Positions 25,457 through 33,413 of a DNA stretch of 38,711 bases are shown here, piece by piece (the stretch's first letter is position 1; every line of letters starts with the position of its first letter). Source of the DNA: Alphaproteobacteria bacterium UBA2964 (GTDB lineage Bacteria > Pseudomonadota > Alphaproteobacteria > MPNO01 > UBA2964); assembly GCA_905182615.1 (NCBI GenBank), contig CAJJCG010000072.1, positions 1 through 38,711 on the forward strand, written 5' to 3'. Position numbers and translations under genes: made by a program. The notes below the pieces were generated by a model. It was not told the origin of the DNA. It ran no database searches and saw only the letters and a program-made list of their open reading frames with translations.

Positions 25457-26809
25457 GTGCAAATACGCAAATCTATTTTTTCAGTTTTCGGCATGCTCTT
25501 CATAGCAACTGTGTGCCTTACGGGACCGGGATTATCAAGAGCGGAAGCCGTTCCCTTAATCCGCGATACAGAAATTGAAGCTACCATTCGTATCTATGCG
25601 GCGCCACTCCTGACAGCTGCAGGCCTCGAAGACGAAGCCTTTAGTATCCACATTGTTAGAAGCTCTGCTTTAAACGCCTTCGTCGCACGCGGTCAAAGAT
25701 TGTTTCTCACCACAGGTCTGCTTAGGCACAGCAAAAATGCTGGGCAGGTTCTCGGCGTCATGGCCCATGAAATAGGCCACATTTCTGGTGGCCATCTTGC
25801 GCGACTTCACGGCGCGATCGAAAGAGCAAGGAAAACCGCCTTTATAACGACAATTTTAGGGCTCGCGGCTGGTGCTCTAGCCCGGAATCCAGCTGGTGCA
25901 TCAGCGATTGTGTCTGGCGGACAACACGTAGCGACCCGATCTTTTCTCAATTACAGCCGTGGTCAGGAACAATCAGCCGATCAGGCTGCTACTCAATATT
26001 TGGACCGCATTGGAATTTCTGGAAAGGGCCTCCTTGAATTTCTCAACATCCTGTCAGGACAAGAATTTCTTCAAACCACGAGCCAGGACCCCTATGTAAG
26101 GAGCCACCCGCTGACCCGATCCCGGATCAGCTTTTTGGAGAATCATGTAGCGAACTCCCCAGCGACCAACAATAAACTGCCGCCAGGTTTCGCCAAAAGA
26201 CATCGCCGGATGGTTGCCAAGCTGGATGGTTTTCTCGACCCACCAGAAAAAACGCTGGAAAAATACAAAGAAAACGACACCTCATTTCCAGCACGCTATG
26301 CCAGAGCTATCGCGATGTATCGTATGGCCGATCTCAGTAAAGCACTGCCGCTCGTTGAGTCACTTATCGCTTCTTCCCCGAAGAACCCCTATCTCGTCGA
26401 ACTTAAGGCTCAAATGCTATTCGAAAACGGACGCCTGGAAGAAGCGATGAAGAGCTATCAGAAAGCAGTGCAGCTCTTACCTAGCGCACCGCTGATCAGA
26501 ACAAGCCTCGCGCACGTAATTCTCGAGATGAATCGGCCAAAACTCAATGATCTGGCGTTGAGCAATATCAAGCAGGCATTGCGGGTCGAGCGATTCATGC
26601 CGCTTGCCTGGCGCCTCGCAGGAACCGCCTATGGCCGCAAAAAGCAGTTTGGCCTCTCTTCCTGGTCATTGGCAGAGTACAATGTCCTCATTGGCCGAAA
26701 ACGTTTGGCGCGGGTACAAGTTGAGCGGGCCCTTAAAATTCTCAAAGTTGGATCGCCAAGCTGGTTACGGGCCCAGGATATTAAGAATCAAATCGACCCG
26801 AAAAAGTAA
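25457..26809 (+). CDS. M48-family metalloprotease with TPR domain (BepA-like)
   Basis: 450 residues from GTG 25457 with an AGGGAA site in front; N-terminal signal peptide (about 1-31). The zinc protease motif His104-Glu-x-x-His108 is in VMAHEIGHISGGH and the third ligand is Glu167 in RGQEQSADQAA. The C-terminal half (about 255-450) has TPR-like helical repeats (ARAIAMYRMADLSKALPLVESLI, MLFENGRLEEAMKSYQKAVQLLP). BepA-type proteases work in the periplasm on assembly and quality control of outer membrane proteins such as LptD; that role here is inference from architecture. It converges on maiA with a 49-base gap lacking a clear terminator. Confidence 0.9.
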   Translation: MQIRKSIFSVFGMLFIATVCLTGPGLSRAEAVPLIRDTEIEATIRIYAAPLLTAAGLEDEAFSIHIVRSSALNAFVARGQRLFLTTGLLRHSKNAGQVLGVMAHEIGHISGGHLARLHGAIERARKTAFITTILGLAAGALARNPAGASAIVSGGQHVATRSFLNYSRGQEQSADQAATQYLDRIGISGKGLLEFLNILSGQEFLQTTSQDPYVRSHPLTRSRISFLENHVANSPATNNKLPPGFAKRHRRMVAKLDGFLDPPEKTLEKYKENDTSFPARYARAIAMYRMADLSKALPLVESLIASSPKNPYLVELKAQMLFENGRLEEAMKSYQKAVQLLPSAPLIRTSLAHVILEMNRPKLNDLALSNIKQALRVERFMPLAWRLAGTAYGRKKQFGLSSWSLAEYNVLIGRKRLARVQVERALKILKVGSPSWLRAQDIKNQIDPKK

Positions 26810-26858
26810 CCGTGCCCCGGATTCCCATATTTCCATTTTGTAAAAAGCCCTATACGGC

Positions 26859-27509
26859 TCAAGCTATATCCGCGGCTTCAGGCTGTTTTGCCGGCTGAGC
26901 TGCATCGAAGGCCTCATGTTCCATACATGTGGTATAGACGCGTTCAATTGTCGGATAAAGGGACAAATCGCAATCAAACCGCTGCGCATTGAACACCTGA
27001 GGTACCAAGCAGATATCAGCTAATCCCGGGGCGTCACCATGACAGAACCGACCTGTATCCGCACTCCCGGCGAGCAGGGGTTCAACGGCATTGAAGCCTT
27101 CCATAACCCAATGACGGTACCAGGTCGTCTTTTGTTCATCGCTGGCTGATAACGGCCCAGAAAGATAGTTCAGGACAGCTAGGTTATTCAGCGGGTGAAT
27201 ATCGCAAGCGATGATATCGGCAAGCGCCCTTACCCGAGCCCGAGCTTCCGCGCCTTCGGGCAAAAATGCGGGGGTCGGATGGATCTCTTCCAGATATTCC
27301 ATAATCGCCGGTGACTGCAAAAGGACAGTATCATTGATAACCAACGCCGGTACGCGTCCCTGAGGATTAACACGTCTGAATTCATCAGAGAGGTGTTGCC
27401 CCGTCGACAGGTTCACAAGTTCCGTATCATAGGCCAGGCATTTAAGATTGAGCGCAATGCGGACCCTGAAAGCCGCCGAAGACCGAAAATAGCCATATAG
27501 TTTCATCAT
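26859..27509 (-). CDS. maiA: Maleylacetoacetate isomerase / zeta-class glutathione S-transferase
   Basis: 216 residues. Thioredoxin-fold N-domain with YGYFRSSAAFRVRIALN; zeta GSTs have SSC/SSxxRVRIAL here, and the usual Cys is Ala while the catalytic Ser pair is kept. NPQGRVPALVINDTVLLQSPAIMEYLEE binds glutathione. The helical C-domain has HPLNNLAVLNYL and HGDAPGLADICLVPQVFNAQRF, typical of MaiA. It would isomerise maleylacetoacetate in tyrosine/homogentisate breakdown using glutathione; no other gene of that pathway is nearby, so a general GST role is possible. Two ATGs in tandem (27509, 27506); AGGA fits the second slightly better. Confidence 0.85.
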   Translation of the reverse strand: MMKLYGYFRSSAAFRVRIALNLKCLAYDTELVNLSTGQHLSDEFRRVNPQGRVPALVINDTVLLQSPAIMEYLEEIHPTPAFLPEGAEARARVRALADIIACDIHPLNNLAVLNYLSGPLSASDEQKTTWYRHWVMEGFNAVEPLLAGSADTGRFCHGDAPGLADICLVPQVFNAQRFDCDLSLYPTIERVYTTCMEHEAFDAAQPAKQPEAADIA

Positions 27510-27586
27510 CCGTCCTAATTCTCGTTAATGTTTGCAAGCCTACGAAGTTCGTAAAGCTTAAAAGCGCTGAATAGGCGTGTCGACGC

Positions 27587-28717
27587 TCAAATATAATACT
27601 CTTTCAGCGGTGGAAAACCATTGAACCCAACCGACGAATAACTGGCGGTATAGGCGCCGGCACTTAAAATTTCGATCCGATCACCAACTGTCAGATCCAA
27701 CGGCAGTTCATATCCCGCAGCATCATAGATAACGTCAACCTCATCACATGTCGGGCCGGCCAAGATGACAGGGCCGGTCGCACTGCCATCATGCGGCGTC
27801 CGAATGCGGTATTGTATCGCCTCATCAAGCACTTCGGGTAATCCACCAAACTTTCCAATATCCAAATAAACCCATCGCTTTTTCGCATCTGGCGATTTCC
27901 GCGAAATCAAAATGATTTCGCTTTGAATAACGCCCGCATCACCCGGGATATAACGCCCTGGCTCGACGATAATCTGCGGCAGATCATCACCGAAATGGTG
28001 CCGAAGACTGCGTTTAATGGTATCAGTATGGACAGACAGCTCAGACATCGGCGTACGATAATGCGACGGAAACCCTCCACCAAGATTAAGCAGCGAAAGC
28101 TTGATGCCGCGCTCTGCCATCTTTGAAAAAATTTCGGCCGCTGTGAACAAAGCAGCGTCCCATACCACAGGATTGCGTTGCTGCGAGCCAACGTGAAAAG
28201 AGACACCAGATGCCATCAACCCAAGATCAGCAGCATTGCAAAGAAGCTCTACCGCGTAGTCTGGGTGGCAACCAAATTTGTCTGAAAGCGGCCAGTCAGC
28301 GCCATCATTTGGGGTGAGGTATCGGCAATAAACGGATGCGCCAGGTGCGGCTCTCGCGAGTTTTTCCAATTCCTGAACGCTGTCAAAGGCGAATTGACGG
28401 ATACCGGCCTCAAAGGCGCGTTGTATATGGTTCTCTTTTTTAACGGTATGGCCAAAAGAGAGCCTCTCCGGGGCAATTCCAAGCGCAAGACATTGTTCTA
28501 TCTCGTAAATACTGGCGGCATCAAAATTGCTACCCAGATCACGTAACAGCGCTAGAACAGGGTCGGCCGGATTGGCTTTAACGGCATAAAATATTTCTGT
28601 GTCGGGCAATTCATCACAGAGTCGCTGATAGTTTTGCGCGACGATATCGAGATCAACAACCAGGTAGGGGGTGTCTGGCCAACTTTCAGCGAAAAATCGT
28701 TCTATCTTTGGTGTCAT
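27587..28717 (-). CDS. Ornithine decarboxylase, fold-type III (alanine-racemase type)
   Basis: 376 residues from ATG 28717; an upstream in-frame extension to 28771 is not conserved in character. Makes putrescine from ornithine. PLP Lys47 is in FYAVKANP, followed by the glycine-rich FHVGSQ and NLGGGFPSHY, EPGRY with the phosphate-binding segment, and the catalytic Cys324 of GPTCDEVD, which donates across the dimer. The sequence resembles the eukaryotic-type ODC/lysine-ornithine decarboxylases common in alphaproteobacteria; lysine activity cannot be excluded. Only 105 bases separate it from the upstream gene, too short for the long alphaproteobacterial speF leader RNA. Confidence 0.9.
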   Translation of the reverse strand: MTPKIERFFAESWPDTPYLVVDLDIVAQNYQRLCDELPDTEIFYAVKANPADPVLALLRDLGSNFDAASIYEIEQCLALGIAPERLSFGHTVKKENHIQRAFEAGIRQFAFDSVQELEKLARAAPGASVYCRYLTPNDGADWPLSDKFGCHPDYAVELLCNAADLGLMASGVSFHVGSQQRNPVVWDAALFTAAEIFSKMAERGIKLSLLNLGGGFPSHYRTPMSELSVHTDTIKRSLRHHFGDDLPQIIVEPGRYIPGDAGVIQSEIILISRKSPDAKKRWVYLDIGKFGGLPEVLDEAIQYRIRTPHDGSATGPVILAGPTCDEVDVIYDAAGYELPLDLTVGDRIEILSAGAYTASYSSVGFNGFPPLKEYYI

Positions 28718-28797
28718 TGTTACGCGATCCGAAAGGCTGGAAGCTCTATGGCGCCGCGCGCTTGTACACACAGAAATGATTTCTCGGAAGAAAATTC

Positions 28798-28826
28798 GTA
28801 GCCCGTCGAATTTATAAATCGGCTAC
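28798..28826 (-). terminator. Hairpin at the end of the small membrane protein gene
   Basis: GTAGCC (28798-28803) pairs with GGCTAC (28821-28826), and the interior (CGAATTTATAAATC) can extend the stem with one bulge. It overlaps the UAG stop at 28823-28825 and on the minus strand is followed by GAATTTTC. A plausible weak intrinsic terminator separating the accessory cluster from the decarboxylase gene. Confidence 0.45.
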
Positions 28827-29023
28827 CGAAAAATGGCTACGTGCTGCAAACCAAACATGGCGGCTATACCACCGATCACAATAACCGAAAATATAACCAA
28901 GGGCATCGCAATGCCTGATTTCTTTTTCTTACGAATACAGCATTTGCCTTTGCCAGTTCGACCCTTAGCTCCCTTTCGCCGTGCCGGCTTCTTGGCTTCA
29001 CTCTTGGCCTCCTGTTGTCTCAC
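28823..29023 (-). CDS. Small basic single-pass membrane protein (copy 1 tail), unrecognised
   Basis: 66 residues if started at GTG 29023. A strongly basic first half (Lys/Arg-rich, with KKPARRKGAKGRTGKGKCC) leads to KKKKSG and one membrane helix (about 38-60, AMPLVIFSVIVIGGIAAMFG). No family name comes to mind. It is in the same reading frame as the gene just upstream (29030-29239), separated only by UAG and two codons, so the two could be one protein by UAG readthrough. A matching tail (KKKSG plus helix) occurs after the second paralogue at 29874-29990. The GTG has a GAG-poor context and may not be a true start. Confidence 0.6.
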   Translation of the reverse strand: MRQQEAKSEAKKPARRKGAKGRTGKGKCCIRKKKKSGIAMPLVIFSVIVIGGIAAMFGLQHVAIFR

Positions 29024-29029
29024 AGAGGC

Positions 29030-29239
29030 CTACTTTTCAGCACGCCCACCCTTAAATAGCGTGCGCGTAACCGTTTCTTGGCTCGATTCGTTAAAGTTTT
29101 CTTCGATAACACGCACACCAGAGTAGCGCGAGCTTTCGTCCATCCGGCGAGCTTCGAAAAGCGCTAGCTCCTTGTCATCGAAGACGGAATCAATTTTCCA
29201 CTTACCGCCACGGAACGTATGTATTTCGAATGCTCTCAT
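29030..29239 (-). CDS. Small soluble domain protein (copy 1), unrecognised, paired with a membrane tail
   Basis: 69 residues: MRAFEIHTFRGGKWKIDS, then FDDKELALFEARRMDE, then GVRVIEENFNES. It is a paralogue of the protein at 29987-30286: I count 21 identical positions in the first 48 without gaps, including MR-EI, GG-W--DS-FDD, R--GVRV-EE. The pattern suggests a small alpha-beta domain. It ends AEK-UAG, and the same frame stays open through the basic membrane tail to 28823, giving about 138 residues if the UAG is read through. It lies 36 bases after the PAS gene, so probably in one operon with it. Function unknown. Confidence 0.75.
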   Translation of the reverse strand: MRAFEIHTFRGGKWKIDSVFDDKELALFEARRMDESSRYSGVRVIEENFNESSQETVTRTLFKGGRAEK

Positions 29240-29275
29240 AGATATTCATGTAAGCCAGCACCTTGCAGCGCTAGG

Positions 29276-29713
29276 TTAATCCCCAAGAACTGCTCGGCAG
29301 TTCGCTGCGCCGAGAAGACCACTTATCGTTTCGCCGTCATCACTCATAGGTAACAAGATGCTCAGGTAGAGTACCCTGGTACCGTCAATTTTCATGAACT
29401 CGTCGCCGTGAGACATTGGCACGCCCTTGCGCAGGACATCCCGCGCATGGCTAACCGCGACCCCAATCAATGTATCCGGGGTCCAAGCGGAAACAGGTGT
29501 TCCAATCAGTGGACTAGGTACATAGGTGACGATTTCATCGCCGGCTGCCCGAAAGAACGGATCTTCCTCGTGTCCGATGACCTCCAGCGCAAAGCAGCTA
29601 CCCCACATATTAGGCATCGCTGCTGGGTCGACCTCAGCAAATGACGAGTAGTCGCGTTCACCGCAAATCGCACGCCAATGAGTGCGAAGCCGCAAGACTA
29701 ACCGCCGCTCCAT
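29276..29713 (-). CDS. PAS_5-type PAS domain protein
   Basis: 145 residues, a single PAS domain of the alphaproteobacterial PAS_5 type: LRTHWRAICGERDYSSFAEVDPAAMPNMWG, a core with EEDPFFRAAGDEIV, and YLSILLPMSDDGETISGLLGAANC at the C-terminus. There is no output domain, so it likely acts through protein contacts, or senses a ligand. A stop codon directly before ATG 29713 fixes the start. It is flanked on both sides by the two paralogous small domain genes on the same strand. Proteins of this family (for example MopJ) are known in Caulobacter cell-cycle control; a similar role here is only a possibility. Confidence 0.75.
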   Translation of the reverse strand: MERRLVLRLRTHWRAICGERDYSSFAEVDPAAMPNMWGSCFALEVIGHEEDPFFRAAGDEIVTYVPSPLIGTPVSAWTPDTLIGVAVSHARDVLRKGVPMSHGDEFMKIDGTRVLYLSILLPMSDDGETISGLLGAANCRAVLGD

Positions 29714-29812
29714 TCCCTAGGGCAATTCGTCCTCAATTTCCTCGCGTGCAACACCGTCTGGAATGTTTCCGCATTACTATCCACAGCTCATATTTCTACG
29801 AATAGGGTTACT

Positions 29813-29837
29813 TATTTACCTTAACAACGGGTAAATA
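29813..29837. promoter_or_regulatory. Perfect 8-bp dyad upstream of the PAS gene
   Basis: TATTTACC (29813-29820) and GGTAAATA (29830-29837) are perfect inverted repeats with a 9-base centre, about 100 bases upstream of the PAS start. It looks like an operator for a dimeric regulator; as RNA it would also form a hairpin. The surrounding 29714-29873 has no gene. Confidence 0.45.
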
Positions 29838-29873
29838 CACTGTTTAATGACTGTAAAAATTTATAAGGAAACT

Positions 29874-29990
29874 TCAAGAAAAGCTCGAAAATCCGCCTAA
29901 TCCCAGCAACGTTTCTATACCCCCAACAAGAAGAATTAGGGCAAAAGCTACTAGGGCCATAACCGGGCTTCCGCTCTTCTTTTTGGCTAT
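29874..29990 (-). pseudogene. Membrane tail of copy 2, in the -1 frame after the small domain gene
   Basis: The frame open from 30068 to 29874 encodes IAKKKSGSPV, then a hydrophobic helix (MALVAFALILLVGGIETLLG) and a short tail, matching the KKKKSG-plus-helix tail of copy 1. It has no ATG, GTG or TTG start upstream of the helix; the only ATG is inside it. It overlaps the 3' end of the domain gene 29987-30286 in the -1 frame. A -1 slip on the A-AAA run (29990-29993) directly before that gene's UAG joins the two into about 137 residues. It is either a decayed gene, a one-base sequence error, or a recoding site. Confidence 0.5.
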
Positions 29991-30286
29991 TTTACGTCGC
30001 GTCGAGCGCCATGACGCGTTAAGGGTAGCAATCGGTCGAGGGCTGTTTGCTGGGTGCCTTTGCGCCGATCACCCGGTGCACTTTCGTTGCGTTTTCGAGT
30101 ATATATCACGTCGCATGTGGCAATGTTTGATTCTTTATCGTACTTCTCTTCTAGAACCCGAACACCCTGGACCCGTAAATCTGCTGCGAGCTGATCAGCA
30201 TCAGACATCGCGCTATCACGATCGTCAAAATAGGAATCAACCTCCCATATTCCACCTTTCAAGAGCTGTATCTCATATGAGCGCAT
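29987..30286 (-). CDS. Small soluble domain protein (copy 2), unrecognised
   Basis: 99 residues: MRSYEIQLLKGGIWEVDS, FDDRDSAMSDADQL, GVRVLEEKYDKES, then a basic, low-conservation tail (TRKRNESAPGDRRKG onward). Paralogue of the 29030-29239 protein; the homologous part is about the first 60 residues. The tail after that corresponds in position to the basic linker of copy 1. The frame ends GTA-AAA-UAG; the homologous membrane helix continues in the -1 frame just beyond. Divergent from aroQ. No family name recognised and no function proposed. Confidence 0.7.
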   Translation of the reverse strand: MRSYEIQLLKGGIWEVDSYFDDRDSAMSDADQLAADLRVQGVRVLEEKYDKESNIATCDVIYTRKRNESAPGDRRKGTQQTALDRLLPLTRHGARRDVK

Positions 30287-30348
30287 AAAGCATTCCGACC
30301 CTCACTACGATCGAGGTCCAATTACTAGATTGAGTTTAGTTAAAATTC

Positions 30349-30422
30349 ATAGACTATATTTTTGCGGGAAACGGTTAATAAATCCGAAAATCGATTCGTT
30401 TGCATTGGCGTATAGACTATAT
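30349..30422. repeat. Two direct copies of ATAGACTATAT
   Basis: Identical 11-base copies at 30349-30359 and 30412-30422, 63 bases apart start to start, in the 241-base divergent region between the copy 2 domain gene and aroQ. The spacing is six helical turns. They may be regulator sites. Confidence 0.5.
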
Positions 30423-30425
30423 CCA

Positions 30426-30464
30426 CATTGCATACGGTCATTGCATACGGTCATTGCACACGGC
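30426..30464. repeat. 13-bp tandem repeat, three copies
   Basis: CATTGCATACGGT at 30426-30438 and 30439-30451, and CATTGCACACGGC at 30452-30464 (two mismatches). It starts 3 bases after the second ATAGACTATAT copy and ends 63 bases before aroQ. This could be an iterated binding site or a slippage-prone minisatellite. Confidence 0.85.
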
Positions 30465-30527
30465 GCGTTGGTACGATAACCGTTAGTTAAAGAGAAATTT
30501 GAAAGCGCAAGTAACCGATCACCTAAA

Positions 30528-30977
30528 ATGCCAAAAATACTCATTTTAAACGGCCCCAATTTGAATCTTCTGGGAACCCGTGAGCCCGAAATCTACGGCC
30601 ACGACACTCTTACAGATATTGAGGCAACATCCGTTCAACACGGAAAAACCATTGGAATGCTGATCGACTTTCGTCAAAGCAACAGCGAAGGCGAACTTAT
30701 TGACTGGATTCAAGGTGCCGCTGGAGCCGCAGACGGAATAATCATAAACCCCGCCGCCTACACGCATACGTCTGTCGCAATTTTAGATGCGCTCAAGCAG
30801 GTTGATTGCCCAATTATTGAATTACATCTTTCTAATATTTTTAGCCGGGAACCCTTTCGGCACCACTCCTATGTTTCGCCTGTTGCGAATGGTTTAATTT
30901 GCGGATTCGGCGCACACGGGTATTTGTTAGCACTGGATGCAATTTCCAGACTGGTTTCTGATAAAGAGGAATGTTGA
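30528..30977 (+). CDS. aroQ: 3-dehydroquinate dehydratase, type II
   Basis: Third step of the shikimate pathway. 149 residues, normal size for the dodecameric type II enzyme. N-terminal [21 protein letters not shown] with catalytic Tyr23, [18 protein letters not shown] with the catalytic Asn/His region, [18 protein letters not shown] with substrate-binding residues and a flexible-loop Arg. The ribosome site is weak. The stop overlaps the accB start (TGATG at 30975-30979). aroQ-accB-accC is a common alphaproteobacterial order. Confidence 0.96.
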   Translation: MPKILILNGPNLNLLGTREPEIYGHDTLTDIEATSVQHGKTIGMLIDFRQSNSEGELIDWIQGAAGAADGIIINPAAYTHTSVAILDALKQVDCPIIELHLSNIFSREPFRHHSYVSPVANGLICGFGAHGYLLALDAISRLVSDKEEC

Positions 30978-31399
30978 TGGCTGAGTTCGACGTAAATGAA
31001 GCGATGGTCCGCAAACTCGCCGAGCTTCTCGATGAAACCGGATTGACCGAGATTGAATATAAGGTTGGTGAACATGCCGTCCGGGTTTCCCGAGCCGCCT
31101 CCGGTCATCTGGTAGCGTCTGGGCCCTTACCTGCAAGGGCACCAGCAGCGGATGCAGGGCCACGAACCGGTGCTGTGACTGCGCCAATGGTTGGAGTCGT
31201 TTACCTGTCTTCAGAACCCGGCACCCCGCCATTTATAAAGCCAGGTGACACCGTATCGGAGGGTCAAACCCTCTTGCTTATCGAGGCAATGAAGACCTTC
31301 AACCCGGTACGGGCGCCACGGGCCGGAAAGGTCGTTGAAATTGCGATATCCGATAAATCACCGGTGGAATTTGGTGAGGAACTCGTAATTCTCGAGTAA
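30977..31399 (+). CDS. accB: Acetyl-CoA carboxylase biotin carboxyl carrier protein
   Basis: 140 residues from ATG 30977; the ATG two codons upstream touches the GAGGA ribosome site (30966-30970), which is correctly spaced only for 30977. The N-terminal helical part and an Ala/Pro-rich linker (about 45-65) are followed by the biotinyl domain with Lys106 in [10 protein letters not shown], where the usual residue pair after Lys differs slightly from the textbook MKM. BCCP carries carboxybiotin between AccC and AccAD in the first step of fatty acid synthesis. Translationally coupled to aroQ. Confidence 0.96.
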   Translation: MAEFDVNEAMVRKLAELLDETGLTEIEYKVGEHAVRVSRAASGHLVASGPLPARAPAADAGPRTGAVTAPMVGVVYLSSEPGTPPFIKPGDTVSEGQTLLLIEAMKTFNPVRAPRAGKVVEIAISDKSPVEFGEELVILE

Positions 31400-31409
31400 G
31401 GACTATATA

Positions 31410-32759
31410 ATGTTCGATAAAATCCTCATCGCCAATCGTGGCGAAATTGCGCTGCGTATTCACCGTGCCTGCCGGGAAATGGGTATCAAAACGGTTGCGG
31501 TGCATTCGACCGTTGACGCCGATGCAATGCACGTCCGTCTGGCAGATGAAAGTGTCTGTATCGGCCCTGCTCCCTCAACAGACTCCTATCTAAATATCCC
31601 TGCGATCATTACGGCAGCAACAATCACCAACGCCGATGCAATTCATCCTGGCTATGGATTTCTGTCCGAGAATGCAAATTTTGCCTCTATCGTCGAAGAA
31701 CACGGTATTTGCTTCATCGGACCAACGTCTGATCATATCGCCTTAATGGGCGACAAAATTGCCTCAAAGGCAAAAGTCAAGGAATTGGGAATACCCGTAG
31801 TCCCTGGCTCCGACGGTGCCGTCAAGGATATCGACAGAGCAAAAGAAGTCGCCGAAGAAATAGGCTACCCGGTTTTGATTAAAGCCTCCGCCGGCGGCGG
31901 CGGCCGTGGCATGCAAATAGTTCAGGAACGGGCCGATCTGGAAGACGCTATTCGGAAAGCCGGTACGGAAGCACTGACGGCTTTCGGCAATGATGCTGTC
32001 TATATGGAGAAGTTTTTACAAAACCCACGCCACATCGAAATTCAGGTAATGGGTGATGGCAAAGGCAAGGTGGTTCACCTCGGCGAACGAGACTGCTCAC
32101 TACAACGGCGTCATCAGAAAGTGCTGGAAGAAGCAGGCTCCCCTGCCCTCAACGCTGATGGTCGCGACGCCATTGGCGACGTTGCCTGCAAAGCGTTGTC
32201 GACCTTAAATTATCGTAATGCGGGCACAATTGAATTCTTGTATGAGGATGGTGAGTTTTATTTCATCGAGATGAACACCCGCGTACAAGTCGAACACCCG
32301 GTGACCGAAATGGTGACAGGCATTGATATTGTCCGCGAACAAATCAGATTGGCGAGCGGAGCTCCTCTGTCATTTTCACAGGAAGACGTCACGTTTTCTG
32401 GACATGCAATCGAGTGTCGGATCAACGCAGAATCATCGGACGACTTCACGCCATCACCCGGCGAAGTGCACACCTATCATACACCTGGTGGCTTGGGTGT
32501 ACGCGTCGATTCCGCACTCTACGCTGGCTATACAGTTTTGCCGCATTATGACAGTTTGATTTCCAAGCTGATTGTTTATGGCGCAAGCAGAAACGAATGC
32601 CTTATGCGTCTGCATCGAGCCCTTGAGGAATATGTCATTACCGGAATCGAAACGACCATCCCGCTTCATCAGGACATAATCAAGGATCCTGATTTCGTGA
32701 ATGGTGATTATAATATTCACTGGCTTGAAAAGTTTGTTGAGGCACGCATTAACGGCTAG
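31410..32759 (+). CDS. accC: Acetyl-CoA carboxylase biotin carboxylase subunit
   Basis: 449 residues, standard length. [21 protein letters not shown] opens the N-domain, [15 protein letters not shown] follows, the ATP-grasp glycine loop is [12 protein letters not shown], then [16 protein letters not shown] and the metal/bicarbonate site [14 protein letters not shown]. The C-terminal domain has ECRINAE and [11 protein letters not shown]-dependent carboxylation of biotin on AccB. AAGGA is well placed before ATG 31410; 10 bases separate it from accB. Confidence 0.98.
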   Translation: MFDKILIANRGEIALRIHRACREMGIKTVAVHSTVDADAMHVRLADESVCIGPAPSTDSYLNIPAIITAATITNADAIHPGYGFLSENANFASIVEEHGICFIGPTSDHIALMGDKIASKAKVKELGIPVVPGSDGAVKDIDRAKEVAEEIGYPVLIKASAGGGGRGMQIVQERADLEDAIRKAGTEALTAFGNDAVYMEKFLQNPRHIEIQVMGDGKGKVVHLGERDCSLQRRHQKVLEEAGSPALNADGRDAIGDVACKALSTLNYRNAGTIEFLYEDGEFYFIEMNTRVQVEHPVTEMVTGIDIVREQIRLASGAPLSFSQEDVTFSGHAIECRINAESSDDFTPSPGEVHTYHTPGGLGVRVDSALYAGYTVLPHYDSLISKLIVYGASRNECLMRLHRALEEYVITGIETTIPLHQDIIKDPDFVNGDYNIHWLEKFVEARING

Positions 32760-32762
32760 CTG

Positions 32763-33413
32763 ATGGTTGGATTAAGCCCCGACATATTACTCCGCGCTTA
32801 TGCCGTCGGATTATTTCCAATGGCGGAACATCAGGACGACCCAACCCTCTATTGGATCGACCCGGAAAAACGCGGGATCATGCCGCTCGACCGTTTCAAA
32901 ATTCCCCGGCGGCTCAGAAAAACCGTTCGACAACAAAGCTTTGAGGTCAAAGCCGACAACGCTTTTGAGGATGTTATACGCCTGTGTGCCGAGCCAGCCG
33001 ACGACCGCAAAGAGACATGGATCAACGAAGAAATTGTGAAACTCTATGTCGATTTGTTTGAGATCGGCCGAGCACATAGCGTGGAATGCTGGCTTGATGA
33101 TCAGCTCGTCGGAGGACTGTATGGCGTGGCATTGGGAGGCGCGTTCTTTGGCGAGAGCATGTTCAGCCGAGTCACTGACGCCAGCAAAGTAGCCCTCGTC
33201 CACCTGGTCGCTCGCCTTAAACAAGGTGGCTACACCTTGCTGGACACCCAGTTTGTGACCAACCACCTGAACCAATTCGGTGCCGTCGAGATTCATCGCA
33301 GCGGTTATCGGCAACTCTTGTCTTCAGCATTGGATAAGAACGCCACGTTTCATCGGGAATTAGAAGATTCTGCGCTGGAATCTTTCATACAATCCACGAC
33401 CCAGACGTCGTAA
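32763..33413 (+). CDS. aat: Leucyl/phenylalanyl-tRNA-protein transferase
   Basis: Adds Leu or Phe to N-terminal Lys/Arg of proteins, creating N-degrons for ClpS/ClpAP. 216 residues. [39 protein letters not shown] is the classic N-terminus; [33 protein letters not shown] and [19 protein letters not shown] are the acyltransferase core. It begins 3 bases after accC. Its last 64 bases overlap the end of the convergent DUF2155 gene. Confidence 0.95.
   Translation: MVGLSPDILLRAYAVGLFPMAEHQDDPTLYWIDPEKRGIMPLDRFKIPRRLRKTVRQQSFEVKADNAFEDVIRLCAEPADDRKETWINEEIVKLYVDLFEIGRAHSVECWLDDQLVGGLYGVALGGAFFGESMFSRVTDASKVALVHLVARLKQGGYTLLDTQFVTNHLNQFGAVEIHRSGYRQLLSSALDKNATFHRELEDSALESFIQSTTQTS

Noticed and set aside
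28718..28822. speF-type leader RNA before the ornithine decarboxylase
   Set aside because: Only about 105 bases are available, far less than the known alphaproteobacterial speF element, and the main hairpin belongs to the upstream gene end.
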